Origin: Kribbella jejuensis | GTDB lineage: Bacteria; Actinomycetota; Actinomycetes; Propionibacteriales; Kribbellaceae | NCBI RefSeq assembly: GCF_006715085.1 | Contig: NZ_VFMM01000003.1 | Location: forward strand, 930,001 to 994,000 | Reading direction: 5' to 3' | DNA length: 64,000 nucleotides | Shown: in pieces, positions 8,972 to 18,500 of the stretch | Layout: each line of letters begins with the position of its first letter | Position numbering within the stretch: the stretch's first letter is position 1 | Program-made: the position numbers and the translations under genes | Notes under the pieces: model-generated | The model's input: the letters and a program-made list of their open reading frames with translations, nothing else | Databases searched by the model: none | Told to the model about the DNA's origin: nothing

Positions 8972-9413
8972 CACCGCGCACCCCCCGGTACGGGTCGAGC
9001 GACGACGTGAACCGCTTGGTGATCGTGGTGTCGCCACCGAGTCCCAGCAGGCCCAGGTCGCGGTAGTTGATCGTGCAGGTGACCTCGACCGACAACGGCT
9101 GCCCGGCAACGAAGCCGGTGGTCAGTGAGCCGGACGCGCTTTCCTTGCAGGACTTCACCGACTGACTCAGCGCGGCGGTCACGGCCTGGTCCACGCGTCC
9201 CTGTGCTTCCTGCGCCGAGCGTGACTGACTCGCGCCGCGGGCGCCGTCGCGGGCCGCGCTCTCGAGCTGCGACGAGGTCTGGAAGTACCGGCCGCAGGCG
9301 AGCAGGAACATGAACAACGCCAGCAGCACCGGCGCCAGGATCACCATCTCCAGCGCCATCGTCCCGCGTTCGCGCCGGCCCGGCAGCCTCAGCAGTATTG
9401 AAAGCATCCTCAC
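8961..9413 (-). CDS. TadE-like pseudopilin
   Basis: 150 aa. After a basic start the sequence RERGTMALEMVILAP gives a type IV prepilin-like site: cleavage after Gly would leave Glu at +5, followed by a hydrophobic helix. The mature part has a cysteine pair, suggesting a disulfide. The GTG start overlaps the previous stop by 4 bp (GTGA); an ATG two codons later is an alternative. Minor pilins of this family cap or prime Tad pilus assembly in Gram-negatives. Confidence 0.85.
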   Translation of the reverse strand: MRMLSILLRLPGRRERGTMALEMVILAPVLLALFMFLLACGRYFQTSSQLESAARDGARGASQSRSAQEAQGRVDQAVTAALSQSVKSCKESASGSLTTGFVAGQPLSVEVTCTINYRDLGLLGLGGDTTITKRFTSSLDPYRGVRGDGS

Positions 9414-9841
9414 TTGTCCGCCTGGAACTGCTCGATCGGTCCGGTCGCGGTCTGGGTCACGGTCAGGTTCAGACCTGGTACCAGCGAGACGGTGTCGCCC
9501 TTGACGGTGAACGACACCATGCCTTGCGGATCGTTGTACTTCGGGAACTCGACACTGGCGTGCTGCAACGTCGTACCGCCCAACTGCTGGGCGTAGGACT
9601 CGATGTCCGCGCGCACCTTCTCCGCCACGGCCGGCGTGTAGACCGGCGGCTGGACGAGCCGCAACCGCGAGACACCCTCCTGCGCCGCGTTCAGTGCGAC
9701 CGACCGCCCGTACAGCCAGAGAGCGGTCTGGATGGAGACGAAGATCAGCACGAGGATCATCGGCGCCAGGATCGCCAGCTCCAGCGTGCTGACCCCCCGC
9801 TCCGAGCGTCTCCGCCGTACCCGCTGCCTCCCCAGCCGCAT
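9410..9841 (-). CDS. TadE-like pseudopilin
   Basis: 143 aa from the ATG at 9841; the longer frame upstream runs into the pilin gene and is not used. The site SERGVSTLELAILAP again gives Gly, then Glu at +5 and a hydrophobic stretch. It starts 11 bp after the Flp pilin stop. A second TadE-like gene follows with a 4-bp overlap, so the locus encodes a tandem pair plus a TadG-like member. Confidence 0.85.
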   Translation of the reverse strand: MRLGRQRVRRRRSERGVSTLELAILAPMILVLIFVSIQTALWLYGRSVALNAAQEGVSRLRLVQPPVYTPAVAEKVRADIESYAQQLGGTTLQHASVEFPKYNDPQGMVSFTVKGDTVSLVPGLNLTVTQTATGPIEQFQADK

Positions 9842-9852
9842 CGGTGTGTCCG

Positions 9853-10071
9853 TCAGCCCTGGTTGATGTCCGCGGTGTGCTTGCTGATCACGGCCTTCAC
9901 CACGGCGCCGATCGCCAGCGCGGCGACGACCAGGATGCCCGAGATGATCGCCCACTCCAGCGCGGAGGCACCGAGCTCGGTGGGGCCCTGCTTCGCGCGG
10001 GCGCGCTGGGCCTGCGCACGTGCCATGGCATAGCGGGCCATGGCCCGCCAGAAGGTCAACTCCGGAGTCAT
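9853..10071 (-). CDS. Flp-type major pilin candidate
   Basis: 72 aa, the size of a Flp/Tad prepilin. A long positively charged leader (residues 1-34) ends at TELG; the mature protein would begin ASALEW, with Glu at +5, followed by the hydrophobic helix AIISGILVVAALAIGAVV. This is the standard pattern cut by a TadV/CpaA prepilin peptidase. No such peptidase is encoded in this window, so it must lie elsewhere. The pilin is preceded by a 101-bp gap after tadC, the largest gap in the locus, where a pilin promoter would be expected. Confidence 0.85.
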   Translation of the reverse strand: MTPELTFWRAMARYAMARAQAQRARAKQGPTELGASALEWAIISGILVVAALAIGAVVKAVISKHTADINQG

Positions 10072-10172
10072 CGTGATTGCCTTTCAGGTCGTGAGGTCGA
10101 GGCAGGCCTCAGTATGACGCGTTGGACGGACCATCCGGCCCGACGGATCCCGTGCCCTGATCACTGTTCGGC

Positions 10173-11090
10173 CTAACTTCCGAGGATGGCCACCCCGGCC
10201 GGGAAGGCCAGGAACAGGAAGAACGCCGCGATCATGACGAGCTGGGCGACCAGCATGGACTGCGACCGCTCCCCCGCCTTGCCTTCCACGTCGGCGAGCT
10301 CCTTGCGGCGCAGCGACGCGGCCCGGGCCAGCAGCGACGAGCGGATCTTCGCGCCCTCGTCGCCGGCCAGCGCGAGCGCGGACGCCAGGTCGCGGAGTTC
10401 CTCGACGCCGAGGTCCTCGCCGAGCCGGGCCATCGCGTCCCACGGCGTGATGCCGATCAGCCGGGCGTTCGCGAGCGCCTGCCGGATCCGGGCCATCGCC
10501 CAGTGCTCGCCGATCGTGGACGCGGTCATCAGCGCCTCGGGCAGCCCCCGGCCGCCGGCCAGGTTCATCGCGACCAGGTCCAGGAAGCTGCCGACCACGT
10601 GCCGGAAGTCCCGCCGCCGTTTGTCCGCCTGCTGGCGCAGCGCCAGATCGGGCAGGAAGAACGCCAGCGCCATGAACGCCAGCGTCACGATCGCGGGCGA
10701 GAAGCCGGGCGCCGTCAGGCCGATCGCCGAGAACAGCAGCAGCACGATCGGGATGAATACCAGCGCGCCGAGCGCGAACAGCACCTTGGTGGCGAGCATC
10801 GCGGCGAACGGCTGGTTCATCACCGCGAGGTCCCGGCGGAGCTTGCCGAACGCCCAGCCGCGCGCGTTCGCCTCCAGCTCCAGCCGGCGGCCGAGCGACT
10901 CGCGGGCCCGGTCCACGCCGCCGAGCACCCGCTCCCCCGCCGCGCTCGTGGTCGCGCTGGTGTAGCCACCGCGACCGGCGTCGATCCGCGCGATCGTGGA
11001 CAGCACGTTGGCCCGCGGCTTGATGAACATCCGGACCAGCACGTACACGCCGAGCCCGGCGATACCGCCGGTGATGAAGGCCCACGTCAT
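10173..11090 (-). CDS. tadC: TadC-like inner-membrane platform protein (type II secretion F domain)
   Basis: 305 aa. One N-terminal membrane segment, a cytoplasmic region with the T2SSF signature around residues 120-270 (GSFLDLVAMNLAGG, then ALALAGDEGAKIRSSL), and a final hydrophobic helix (MLVAQLVMIAAFFLFLAF). TadB and TadC together form the membrane platform driven by TadA. ATG overlaps the tadB stop by 4 bp (ATGA). Confidence 0.9.
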   Translation of the reverse strand: MTWAFITGGIAGLGVYVLVRMFIKPRANVLSTIARIDAGRGGYTSATTSAAGERVLGGVDRARESLGRRLELEANARGWAFGKLRRDLAVMNQPFAAMLATKVLFALGALVFIPIVLLLFSAIGLTAPGFSPAIVTLAFMALAFFLPDLALRQQADKRRRDFRHVVGSFLDLVAMNLAGGRGLPEALMTASTIGEHWAMARIRQALANARLIGITPWDAMARLGEDLGVEELRDLASALALAGDEGAKIRSSLLARAASLRRKELADVEGKAGERSQSMLVAQLVMIAAFFLFLAFPAGVAILGS

Positions 11091-11992
11091 CCGCTCACCA
11101 CCTCCATCCGCTCGTCACCCGGCCGGTGCTGGCCGTGGTCCCTCGCCGTGCCGATCAGGAACCGCTCCGGTACCTCGATCTTCGCCAGCCGCCGCAGCCA
11201 GAGCAGGCCGATCGCGTACAGCCCGATCACGATCGCCAGCACGATCTGCCCGATGAAGCCGCGGTACGGCGCCATGTACGTCGGGTTGAACAGCACCAGG
11301 CCCGCCGCCATGATCAGCGTGATCGCGACGACCACCTGCACGCTGCGCCGGGTGGAGCGGCGTTCGGCGGCGACCTTGCGGCGTACGTCGAGCTCCTCGC
11401 GGGCCGAGTCGGCCAGGGCGCTGAGCACCTCGCGCAGCCCGGGGCCGCGCAGCCGGGCGTTCAGCACCAGGGCGGCGACGATCAGGTCGGCGGACGGGTC
11501 GTCCAGGTCGTCGGCGAACCGCATCAGGGCCGAGGGCAACGGTTCGCGGATCCGCAGCCGGTCGACGAGCAGGTTCAGGCTGGGCTTGATCGCCGGTGCC
11601 GCGTTCACCGCGGTGGCCGGGATGGCCTGTTCCAGGCCGACCGCGCCGGCGATCGTGTCGCGCAGCGCTTCGGTCCAGGTGGCGAGTGCGTCCAGGCGCT
11701 CGATCGCGCGGCGTTCCTCACCGGTACCGCCGAAGAACCGGTCCGCCATCACGGCCAACAGGCCGAGCGCGACCGCGAGGACGAGCCAGCGGGTGACCAC
11801 GAGCACGAGCAGGCCGACCGCGAGCCCGGCACCGAGGCGGATCAGGTTCTTCCGGTTCTCGGCGCTCCGGTCCCGGAACAGCGACGGCGTCGCGTCCTTC
11901 GGCTCGGTACCGCGGATCGCGACGATCAGCAGCAGTACCGCGCCACCGACCACCGCACCACAGATCAGCGCCCCCAGCGTTTGCAAACTCAC
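11087..11992 (-). CDS. tadB: TadB-like inner-membrane platform protein
   Basis: 301 aa with several membrane segments (residues about 5-27, 55-80, 215-232, 245-265) and a cytoplasmic T2SSF domain (IVAALVLNARLRGPGL, LSALADSAREELDVRRKVAAE). GTG start 4 bp after the tadA stop. It is the partner of the next gene, tadC. Confidence 0.9.
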   Translation of the reverse strand: MSLQTLGALICGAVVGGAVLLLIVAIRGTEPKDATPSLFRDRSAENRKNLIRLGAGLAVGLLVLVVTRWLVLAVALGLLAVMADRFFGGTGEERRAIERLDALATWTEALRDTIAGAVGLEQAIPATAVNAAPAIKPSLNLLVDRLRIREPLPSALMRFADDLDDPSADLIVAALVLNARLRGPGLREVLSALADSAREELDVRRKVAAERRSTRRSVQVVVAITLIMAAGLVLFNPTYMAPYRGFIGQIVLAIVIGLYAIGLLWLRRLAKIEVPERFLIGTARDHGQHRPGDERMEVVSG

Positions 11993-11996
11993 GAGA

Positions 11997-13307
11997 TCAC
12001 GCCCAGGTTCCGTGGACGAGGGGCTGGTAGCCGTAGTGCTCGAGTTCGTCCATACAGGCGATCGGCGCGTGGGCCGCGGCGCGGCCGTCCGGACCCGGCG
12101 CGAACACCTCGCCGGACAGTACCCGGCCGTCCCAGCCGGTCACCTCGCGGATGCTCTCGATGTACCGGCTGACGCCGCCGCCGCGCTGGTAGTCGTTGTG
12201 CCGCCGGACGAACACGACGAAGTCGAGCGCGCCGGCGATCAGCATCTGGGTGGCTTCCATCGGCAGCCGTTCGGTGGCCTGGATGGCGTACGTGCTGATC
12301 CGGTTGAACACTTCCATCGAGCTGTTCGAGTGGATCGTCGACAGCGAGCCGTCGTTGCCCTGGCTCATCGCGTTCAGCATCGTGACGATCTCGTCGCCGA
12401 GCACCTCACCGACGATGACCCGGGACGGGTTCATCCGCAGCGATCGCCGGACCAGGTCGGCCATCGTGACCTCGCCGACGCCCTCGGAGTTCGGCAGCCG
12501 CTCCTCGAACGCCACCACGTTCGGGTGCAGGTCCTTGAACTCGCCGAGGCCGAGCTCGAGCGACCGCTCGACGGTGATGAGCCGCTCGTGCGGCTGGATC
12601 TCGTTGGCCAGCGCGCGCAGCAGTGTCGTCTTCCCGGAGTTCGTGGCGCCGGCGATCATGATGTTCTTCCGGGCCGCGACCGCCGCCCGCAGGAACGAGC
12701 CGACGTCGTCGGACATGGTGCCGTTGGCAACCAGGTCGCGGAGGAACACCTTGCCCAGCCGGGCGCGCCGGATCGAGACCACCGGACGGGCGGTGACACC
12801 CATCACCGCGGACAACCGGGAACCGTCCGGCAGCCGCAGGTCCAGCTGCGGGTTCGCGGAGTCGAACGGACGGCTGGTGAGGCCGGCGTGCGAGGCCAGC
12901 ACCTGGATCAGCTCGATCAGTTCGTCGTCGCTCTCGGCCACCGGGCCGGGCGTCTCCTCGCGGCCGTCGCCGTACTGCACGAAGACCTGGTCGCAGCCGT
13001 TGATGTCGATGTTCTCGACGTCCGGGTCGTCGATCAGTGGCTGCAGCCGGCCGACGCCGAACAGCGCGGAGTGGATCGCGCCGGCGATCTGCGCGTCGTC
13101 GTCCGGCGTCGGCGGCGTCCGTCCTTCGGCCAGCTCGTAGCGCGCGTGGTCCTCGAGCACCTGCACGATCAGCGACCGGGCGTACTCCCGTTCGTCCTCC
13201 GCGCTCATCGGAGGTACGCCGTTCACCTGGTCACGCCGGCGTTGCTCGTTCAGCCGCTCGGCGACCTGCACCCGCAGCCGGCGGACCAGTTCCTGGTCCG
13301 CGCTCAT
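11997..13307 (-). CDS. tadA: TadA/CpaF-like pilus assembly ATPase
   Basis: 436 aa from the ATG at 13307, whose ATGA overlaps the stop of the CpaE-like gene; the longer frame (to 13790) is a shadow. Walker A GATNSGKTTLLRAL, the Asp box VERSLELGL, and Walker B RVIVGEVLGDE followed by GNDGSLSTIHSNS are the hallmarks of VirB11/TadA-type secretion ATPases. The product hydrolyses ATP in the cytoplasm to drive pilin polymerisation through TadB and TadC. Confidence 0.93.
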   Translation of the reverse strand: MSADQELVRRLRVQVAERLNEQRRRDQVNGVPPMSAEDEREYARSLIVQVLEDHARYELAEGRTPPTPDDDAQIAGAIHSALFGVGRLQPLIDDPDVENIDINGCDQVFVQYGDGREETPGPVAESDDELIELIQVLASHAGLTSRPFDSANPQLDLRLPDGSRLSAVMGVTARPVVSIRRARLGKVFLRDLVANGTMSDDVGSFLRAAVAARKNIMIAGATNSGKTTLLRALANEIQPHERLITVERSLELGLGEFKDLHPNVVAFEERLPNSEGVGEVTMADLVRRSLRMNPSRVIVGEVLGDEIVTMLNAMSQGNDGSLSTIHSNSSMEVFNRISTYAIQATERLPMEATQMLIAGALDFVVFVRRHNDYQRGGGVSRYIESIREVTGWDGRVLSGEVFAPGPDGRAAAHAPIACMDELEHYGYQPLVHGTWA

Positions 13308-14104
13308 CGGTACTCCCCAGGCGGAAACGCCGCGTTCGCCATATCGAAGTCGTGCGGCGGCGGAGCGGAGACGAGCGCCGCCATCTCCGCGGTGATCACG
13401 GTAGCGGACCGGATCAGCTGGGTCTTGTCGAGGCGGCCGTGGCCGCGCCCGTCGAAGAACGCCGCACCGGCCGGGTCGTACGCCAGGTGCCAGCGGTGCC
13501 GTACCGGCAGCGACATCGCGTCGAGCACGCTCCATACCTGCTTCACGCCGTCGCGCTGCTTCGGATCTGCCACCACGACCACACCGAGCTGCGCGTCGAC
13601 GTGGTGCACCAGCGACGACAGGCGCTCGCGCAGATGCGCCACGGACGAGCCGGTCGCCGTACACACCAGTACGACGAGACGGGCGGACTGGATCACCGGG
13701 AGCTGCGGTGAGGACGCACCGATCCGGCCGCAGTCCGCGAGTACGTCGCCGTGCTGCATCTGGTTGAACGAGATGCCGAGCGGATGCCACAGCCCGCCCA
13801 TACCGCCCACCTGCTCGGGCGAACGCACGCCGAGCAGTACGTCGAGACCGCCGTCCAGCTGCTGGCTGTGCGCGAGGATGACCTCGTCACCCAACCCTTT
13901 ACGGCTCGCCGCGGCGAGGCTGACCAGGCCGCGGTCGGAGTTCAGCGTCGCGCCTGCCGGTCCGGTCATCCGGATCGCGACGTCGCTGCCGGCCGGGTCG
14001 CACTCGGCCAGCAGCACCTGCCGCGGCCAGAGCGCACCGAAGACCAGGCTGGCCGTCGTCACTCCGGGAGAACCCTTCGCGCTCGCCAGTGCCACCAATG
14101 CCAT
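13304..14104 (-). CDS. CpaE/TadZ-like MinD-family protein with atypical P-loop
   Basis: 266 aa from the ATG at 14104, which overlaps the previous stop by 1 bp (TGATG). The N-terminus ALASAKGSPGVTTASL is a deviant Walker A of the MinD/ParA family: the signature Lys of KG is present but the P-loop lysine of GKTT is valine. ECDPAGSD is the Walker A' like segment. In Tad systems the CpaE/TadZ protein localises the machine. The altered P-loop means ATPase activity is doubtful; I believe related actinobacterial loci share this, from memory. Confidence 0.8.
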   Translation of the reverse strand: MALVALASAKGSPGVTTASLVFGALWPRQVLLAECDPAGSDVAIRMTGPAGATLNSDRGLVSLAAASRKGLGDEVILAHSQQLDGGLDVLLGVRSPEQVGGMGGLWHPLGISFNQMQHGDVLADCGRIGASSPQLPVIQSARLVVLVCTATGSSVAHLRERLSSLVHHVDAQLGVVVVADPKQRDGVKQVWSVLDAMSLPVRHRWHLAYDPAGAAFFDGRGHGRLDKTQLIRSATVITAEMAALVSAPPPHDFDMANAAFPPGEYR

Positions 14105-14841
14105 CAGTTGGACCCATCGTTGCGGGAGACCTCGGGCTTGGTGCCCGGCGCCAGCTTCCCGACCACGAGCGTCTTGGCTGCCGCGGCAGCGGCGACTGTG
14201 TTGAACTTCGCGGACGGCACCAGCACCGTGATGTTCAGCGAGCTGTTCGCGTTCGTCTTGCTGTCGGTGATCGCACCGGCGGTCGAGGTCACCTCGGCGG
14301 CGCTGACCAGCGGGACCGGGGCGCCACCCTCGTTGGCCGCGGGGACCCGGACGATCGAGACCATGTCGCCGACCTGCAGGCCGTCCGACGGGGCGTGCCC
14401 GGCGTCCAGGCTGATACCGACCAGGGCGCCGTCGGCCGGGATCGGCTGCTCGCCTTCCTTGGTGAAGTTGTCCGGCGTGACGAACTGGTCCTTGTACAGC
14501 CAGCTGGTGGTGTAGCGGCCGAGGTACTTGTTCGCCTGCGACCACGGGATCAGGCCACCGGTGGCGCCGGCGAGGTCGCCACGGGAGAAGTCCTTGGCCT
14601 CGATCTTGTGCCCTGGCGGGAGCGCGGTGGCGGAGATCGCCACGAAGTCGGAGCGGTTGCCGCTGTTCAGCGCGATCAGCGCCGATCCGGCGGCGCCGAG
14701 CAGGATCAGGATCACCGCCAGGGCGGCCAGTGCGGGACGGCGTTCCCGGCCGCTGGGGAGCCGGTTCGGGCCACCACCCGACGGCCGGCCCGCAGCCCGG
14801 GACCCTGGGGACGAGGTACGCGTGGAGGACGAGAGACTCAC
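14104..14841 (-). CDS. CpaB-like SAF-domain protein, first gene of Tad locus
   Basis: 245 aa from a GTG at 14841 (GGTAGG upstream); a TTG ten codons earlier is less likely. A Ser/Arg/Pro-rich cytoplasmic start, one membrane segment (about residues 37-58), then an external SAF domain with ISATALPPGHKIEAKDFSRGDL, the usual SAF opening. CpaB/RcpC proteins of this type sit at the base of Flp pili. The gene heads the run of overlapping pilus genes, so the operon promoter should lie in 14842-14904. Confidence 0.8.
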   Translation of the reverse strand: MSLSSSTRTSSPGSRAAGRPSGGGPNRLPSGRERRPALAALAVILILLGAAGSALIALNSGNRSDFVAISATALPPGHKIEAKDFSRGDLAGATGGLIPWSQANKYLGRYTTSWLYKDQFVTPDNFTKEGEQPIPADGALVGISLDAGHAPSDGLQVGDMVSIVRVPAANEGGAPVPLVSAAEVTSTAGAITDSKTNANSSLNITVLVPSAKFNTVAAAAAAKTLVVGKLAPGTKPEVSRNDGSN

Positions 14842-14904
14842 GCGCCTACCGTAATGGCACCGAGGTACCAATCAGGGCGGCAGGCCGGTCCTTTTCCACC
14901 CCTG

Positions 14905-15402
14905 TTATCCCGCCGCGACCCGCTCGCGCTCCCGCCTGGTCAGCAGCTGGTTGAACAGGCCCGGACCGCCGTACAACTGGTCTAGATAGGCGTACAGCGC
15001 GCGCAGGCTCAGCCCGAGCTGCCGCTCCCACTCCTCGCGGCTTTCCAGCAGGCCGATCAGCTCGCGTCCCTCGGCGAGCGTCACGGCCGCGTTCACCGGC
15101 TGCACCAGCCGGTTCGAGTCCTCGTCCCAGCCGGTCTCCGGTCCGCGTACGGCCTGTACGGCAGCCGCTAGCTCGTCGAGCTCGGCGCCCTCGGAGAAGC
15201 TGCCGAACCCGTACCGGCCGCGGGCCGCGTCCGTGCCATGCAGGTCGTCCAGGTACTCGCACAGGGACAGGAACAGCTCGATGCCGTCGTACTCCGGGCC
15301 GCCGAGCACCACGCGCCGCAGCTCGTGGACCAGTTCGCGGGCCTGGCTCACCGTCCACTCTGAGTCACCGAGCTGTTCACGCCGGTCGGACCGTTCAGGC
15401 AT
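14905..15402 (-). CDS. hypothetical all-helical protein with an internal repeat
   Basis: 165 aa from the ATG at 15402; the longer frame upstream enters the promoter region of the giant gene. Two similar halves can be seen: SLCEYLDDLHG near residue 50 and ALYAYLDQLYGG near residue 140, each preceded by an ARELVHELRR or GRELIGLLES helix. No cysteine cluster, signal or membrane segment. It is transcribed away from giant gene A. I do not recognise the family; a role with the giant protein is possible but unproven. Confidence 0.65.
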   Translation of the reverse strand: MPERSDRREQLGDSEWTVSQARELVHELRRVVLGGPEYDGIELFLSLCEYLDDLHGTDAARGRYGFGSFSEGAELDELAAAVQAVRGPETGWDEDSNRLVQPVNAAVTLAEGRELIGLLESREEWERQLGLSLRALYAYLDQLYGGPGLFNQLLTRRERERVAAG

Positions 15403-15485
15403 GACCCGGATCTTAGGTGGACACAGGGCGTAAATTGTTAACAGCTCGTGTGCTCCATGTTGCTGGCAAGTAACCGATTCTTTGC

Positions 15486-15491
15486 TACATT
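15486..15491 (+). promoter_or_regulatory. candidate -10 box of giant gene A
   Basis: TACATT in the context TTGCTACATT, inside an unusually AT-rich stretch before giant gene A. Giant gene B has TTGCTAATCT in the matching place (23881-23889), and both are preceded by a TGGC(A/G)A block 22-26 bp upstream. This suggests related promoters for the two copies. No transcript data. Confidence 0.35.
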
Positions 15492-15550
15492 CCGGAACCT
15501 GAGAGTCCCGCTGACAACTGGTGAGCACCGGGGCTCCCTAGGGGGAGGCG

Positions 15551-18500
15551 GTGATTCGGCTGACCACACCCACGGTGTCCGCCCTGCACGCCACGGACCG
15601 GGCCCGCTTTGCGGTCGCACGTGCTCTCGGCATCTTGTATCCGTCGGCGGTCCCGCTGCGTGACGGAAGTGTCCGGCTGACCTCCCGCCAGGACACGCTC
15701 GCGGCACCCGACGTCCGGTCGCTGGAGGAACAGCTCGTACTCCGTGCCGAACAGGAGGTGGCCGATGACCGCCTGATGGCGGAGGCGGTCGCCATGCTCG
15801 GGGTCCGCGTGGCCCGTGTGCGCGGGCAGCACATCGGCCGGGGCGCGACCGAAGCCCTCGACCGATACCTGAGCGGTCCGGGTCTGACCGACTCGGACCG
15901 GGCCGAGGCCGAGGCCATGCTGAGGGTCGCGCTGACCAGCGCGGCACGCAACGATCCGGAAGCCGCCGAGCGCCTCGCCCGGATGTCGGCCCCGATGGCC
16001 GCTCCCAAGCCGTCGACGATCACCACCGCCTCGGCCGCGATCTCCCGCGAAGCCGAGTACCTCGACTCCCGGACACCGACCACCGGCGCGACAGCCGGCC
16101 CGACAGCAGGCCCGACAGCAGGGACGGGATCAGGTGGGCGGCGCGGCGGTAGGACGGTCGGTGGGCGGCACCAGCGGGTGGACGGGCGGCGGTTGCGGAC
16201 CCGGGCGGCTCGTGACGCCGGGTTGACGGCCGGCAGCCGCCAGGGTCCAGAGCTGACCGCTACGCAGGCACTCGGTGTGCTGCAGTCCATCGATCAGCTG
16301 CACCTGGCGGCGTCGGTGACCGAACGCCCTCACGTGCAGGGCGGGTTGACCGTCCTACAGCTGAGAGGTACGGAGGACCCACAGTACGTCCAGGTCCAGA
16401 TCGGGAACGTGCCGCGGGGCGCTGTGGCGAGCACGACGATGAGCAACGGTACGCCGGGCAACCCGCACGTACTGCACCTCGCGGACGGCCTCACCGACAC
16501 GCAGCTCCGCGCGGTCTGGGCCCAGCAGCTCTCCCAGCTGTCTCAGGCGGTCGCCGCGGGCGACGTCGAACGGCCCCGCGGCGTCCTCGGCAGGCTTCGG
16601 TCGATCTTCGGCCACGAGCGCCGCGACCGACGGCTGCAGGCCGACGAGGCCATGTTCCGGGTCATGGCCGGCGACTGGCGCGCCGCCCGTGCGGAGTTCC
16701 TCAGGTACGGGCAACTCAGCGGCGACCGCAGCCTCCCGGAACTCGAGCGCGATCTCGAAGGACTCGCCCGGACGATCCGCCGCCACGGAGGCGCGGAGCC
16801 TGCTCTCCCCTGGGAAGGTGGCCCGCTGGTCGACGAGCAGGCAGCCGAGTTCGGCCGGGCGGCCGAGCAGGCCCAGGCCGCGACCGCGGTCCCGAACACC
16901 CAGGACCATCTGCGGGCCCAGGTGGTCACGCAGATCGAGACCCTCCAGGCCGCGGTCACGGACCTCGGCGAGAAGGCCGAGACCAAGCGGAAGAGCTCGC
17001 GGGGTGCGACGCGCGAGGCCAAGAAGTCCGAGGCCGACGCAGCCGAGGAGGACCTGCAACGCGACCTCGGCGCGCCCGAACGCGCCCGCAAGCTGCGGCT
17101 CGCGGCCACCAGCTCGCAGGCCAAGGCCGCTCGGCACACCGAGATCGCCGAGGGCTACGCCCAGGCAGCAGGCACCGCCCAGCAGGCCCTGGACCAGTAC
17201 CGGCAACTGCTGAGCGAGATCGACGACGGCGCCCCGGCGGCCCGGATCGCCGAGCTCGCCGGTGCGGCGAACCAGCAGGTCCGGGCCTACCAGCGCGGCG
17301 TCGACCGCGCGCTGCCGGTCAAGGACTTCCTGGTGTCCGGCGTACCCGGCGGTGAGCTCCGGCTGCCCCTCGACGAGATCAACAAGATCCTCGCGGCGAG
17401 GGACCTCGGCGCGCTGTCTCCCCGCGGTCCGGCGCCGAACCCCGCCGCGGAGTACCGCCGGGTGCTGTCCGAGGACGGCATGGTGTTTGCCGTCGGCCAC
17501 GATCCGGACGGCGGCGTCGGGCAGCTCGCCCAGGTGCGGCTGCGGCAGAAGCCGCGGGACGTCACCGAGGTGACCGACCGCGACTACGAGCTGGCCGAGC
17601 AGATGTCCGGCACGCTCGGCGAGGGCGGGATCAGCGTCGGCACCACCGACACCCACTCGACCAGCGTGAACGCCGGCCTGAACCTGCAGCCGTTCCTGGC
17701 GCTGGCCTCGGCCGGTACGCCGCTGTCCGCCGCCGCTCAGCTCGTCTCGCCGCGGGTCGACGTGAGCCGCGGGCGCACGCTGGCCAACAGCAGCGGAGCC
17801 ACCGCGCACTACCAGTCCGGCTGGGTCGACGCGAACACCGGCGAATCGCTGCTGTACCAGTGGTCCGGCGAGTGGGAGATCGAAGTACGCAACTCCCCCA
17901 CCGAGCCGTGGTCCCCGCTCACGACCCTGGACGCCGGCGAGCAGCAGACCTGGGTCTCCAGCGCCTACGCGGTGCGGGCGGCGAAGGAGACGGTCTCGCT
18001 CGACGAGATCGGCTTCGGCCATCAGGTCACCGACGAGTGCCCGCGGCACACGGTCAGCAGCATCACCGGCCTGCAGGACGTCACCGACAGCCTGGTCCGC
18101 AAGGCCCAGAAGGAGTACGGCGACCTGGACCGGGTCGCGTACGACCAGATCGCCGGTCTGATGGTCAACGACACGCACCGGCTGCTCCGCGAGATGAGCC
18201 AACCCGGCGGCATCACCCGGCGGATCCAGACCGGCGGCGAGACGGAGTACGAACTCGTCTGGGAGGTCGAACCGGTCTGGAGCCGCGCCGAGCTGGTCGG
18301 CGAATCCACCATGGACATCTCGCAGGAGGAGGTGCTGGTCGACTTCGCCGGCGTCAACGCGAGCCAGACCTTCGGCACGTCGGCGACCGCGAGCGCGTCC
18401 GTGGCCTTCCCGGGCAAGCCGGCCGCGCTGAACCCGCTGGGCGCCGCGACCGTGCTCAACGACATCGGCGGCAGCGGCGTGGACCTCTCGCCGAGCGTGT

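Noticed and set aside
10503..14204. 1233-codon plus-strand frame over tadA-tadC
   Set aside because: The minus strand encodes unmistakable Tad proteins with overlapping starts and stops.
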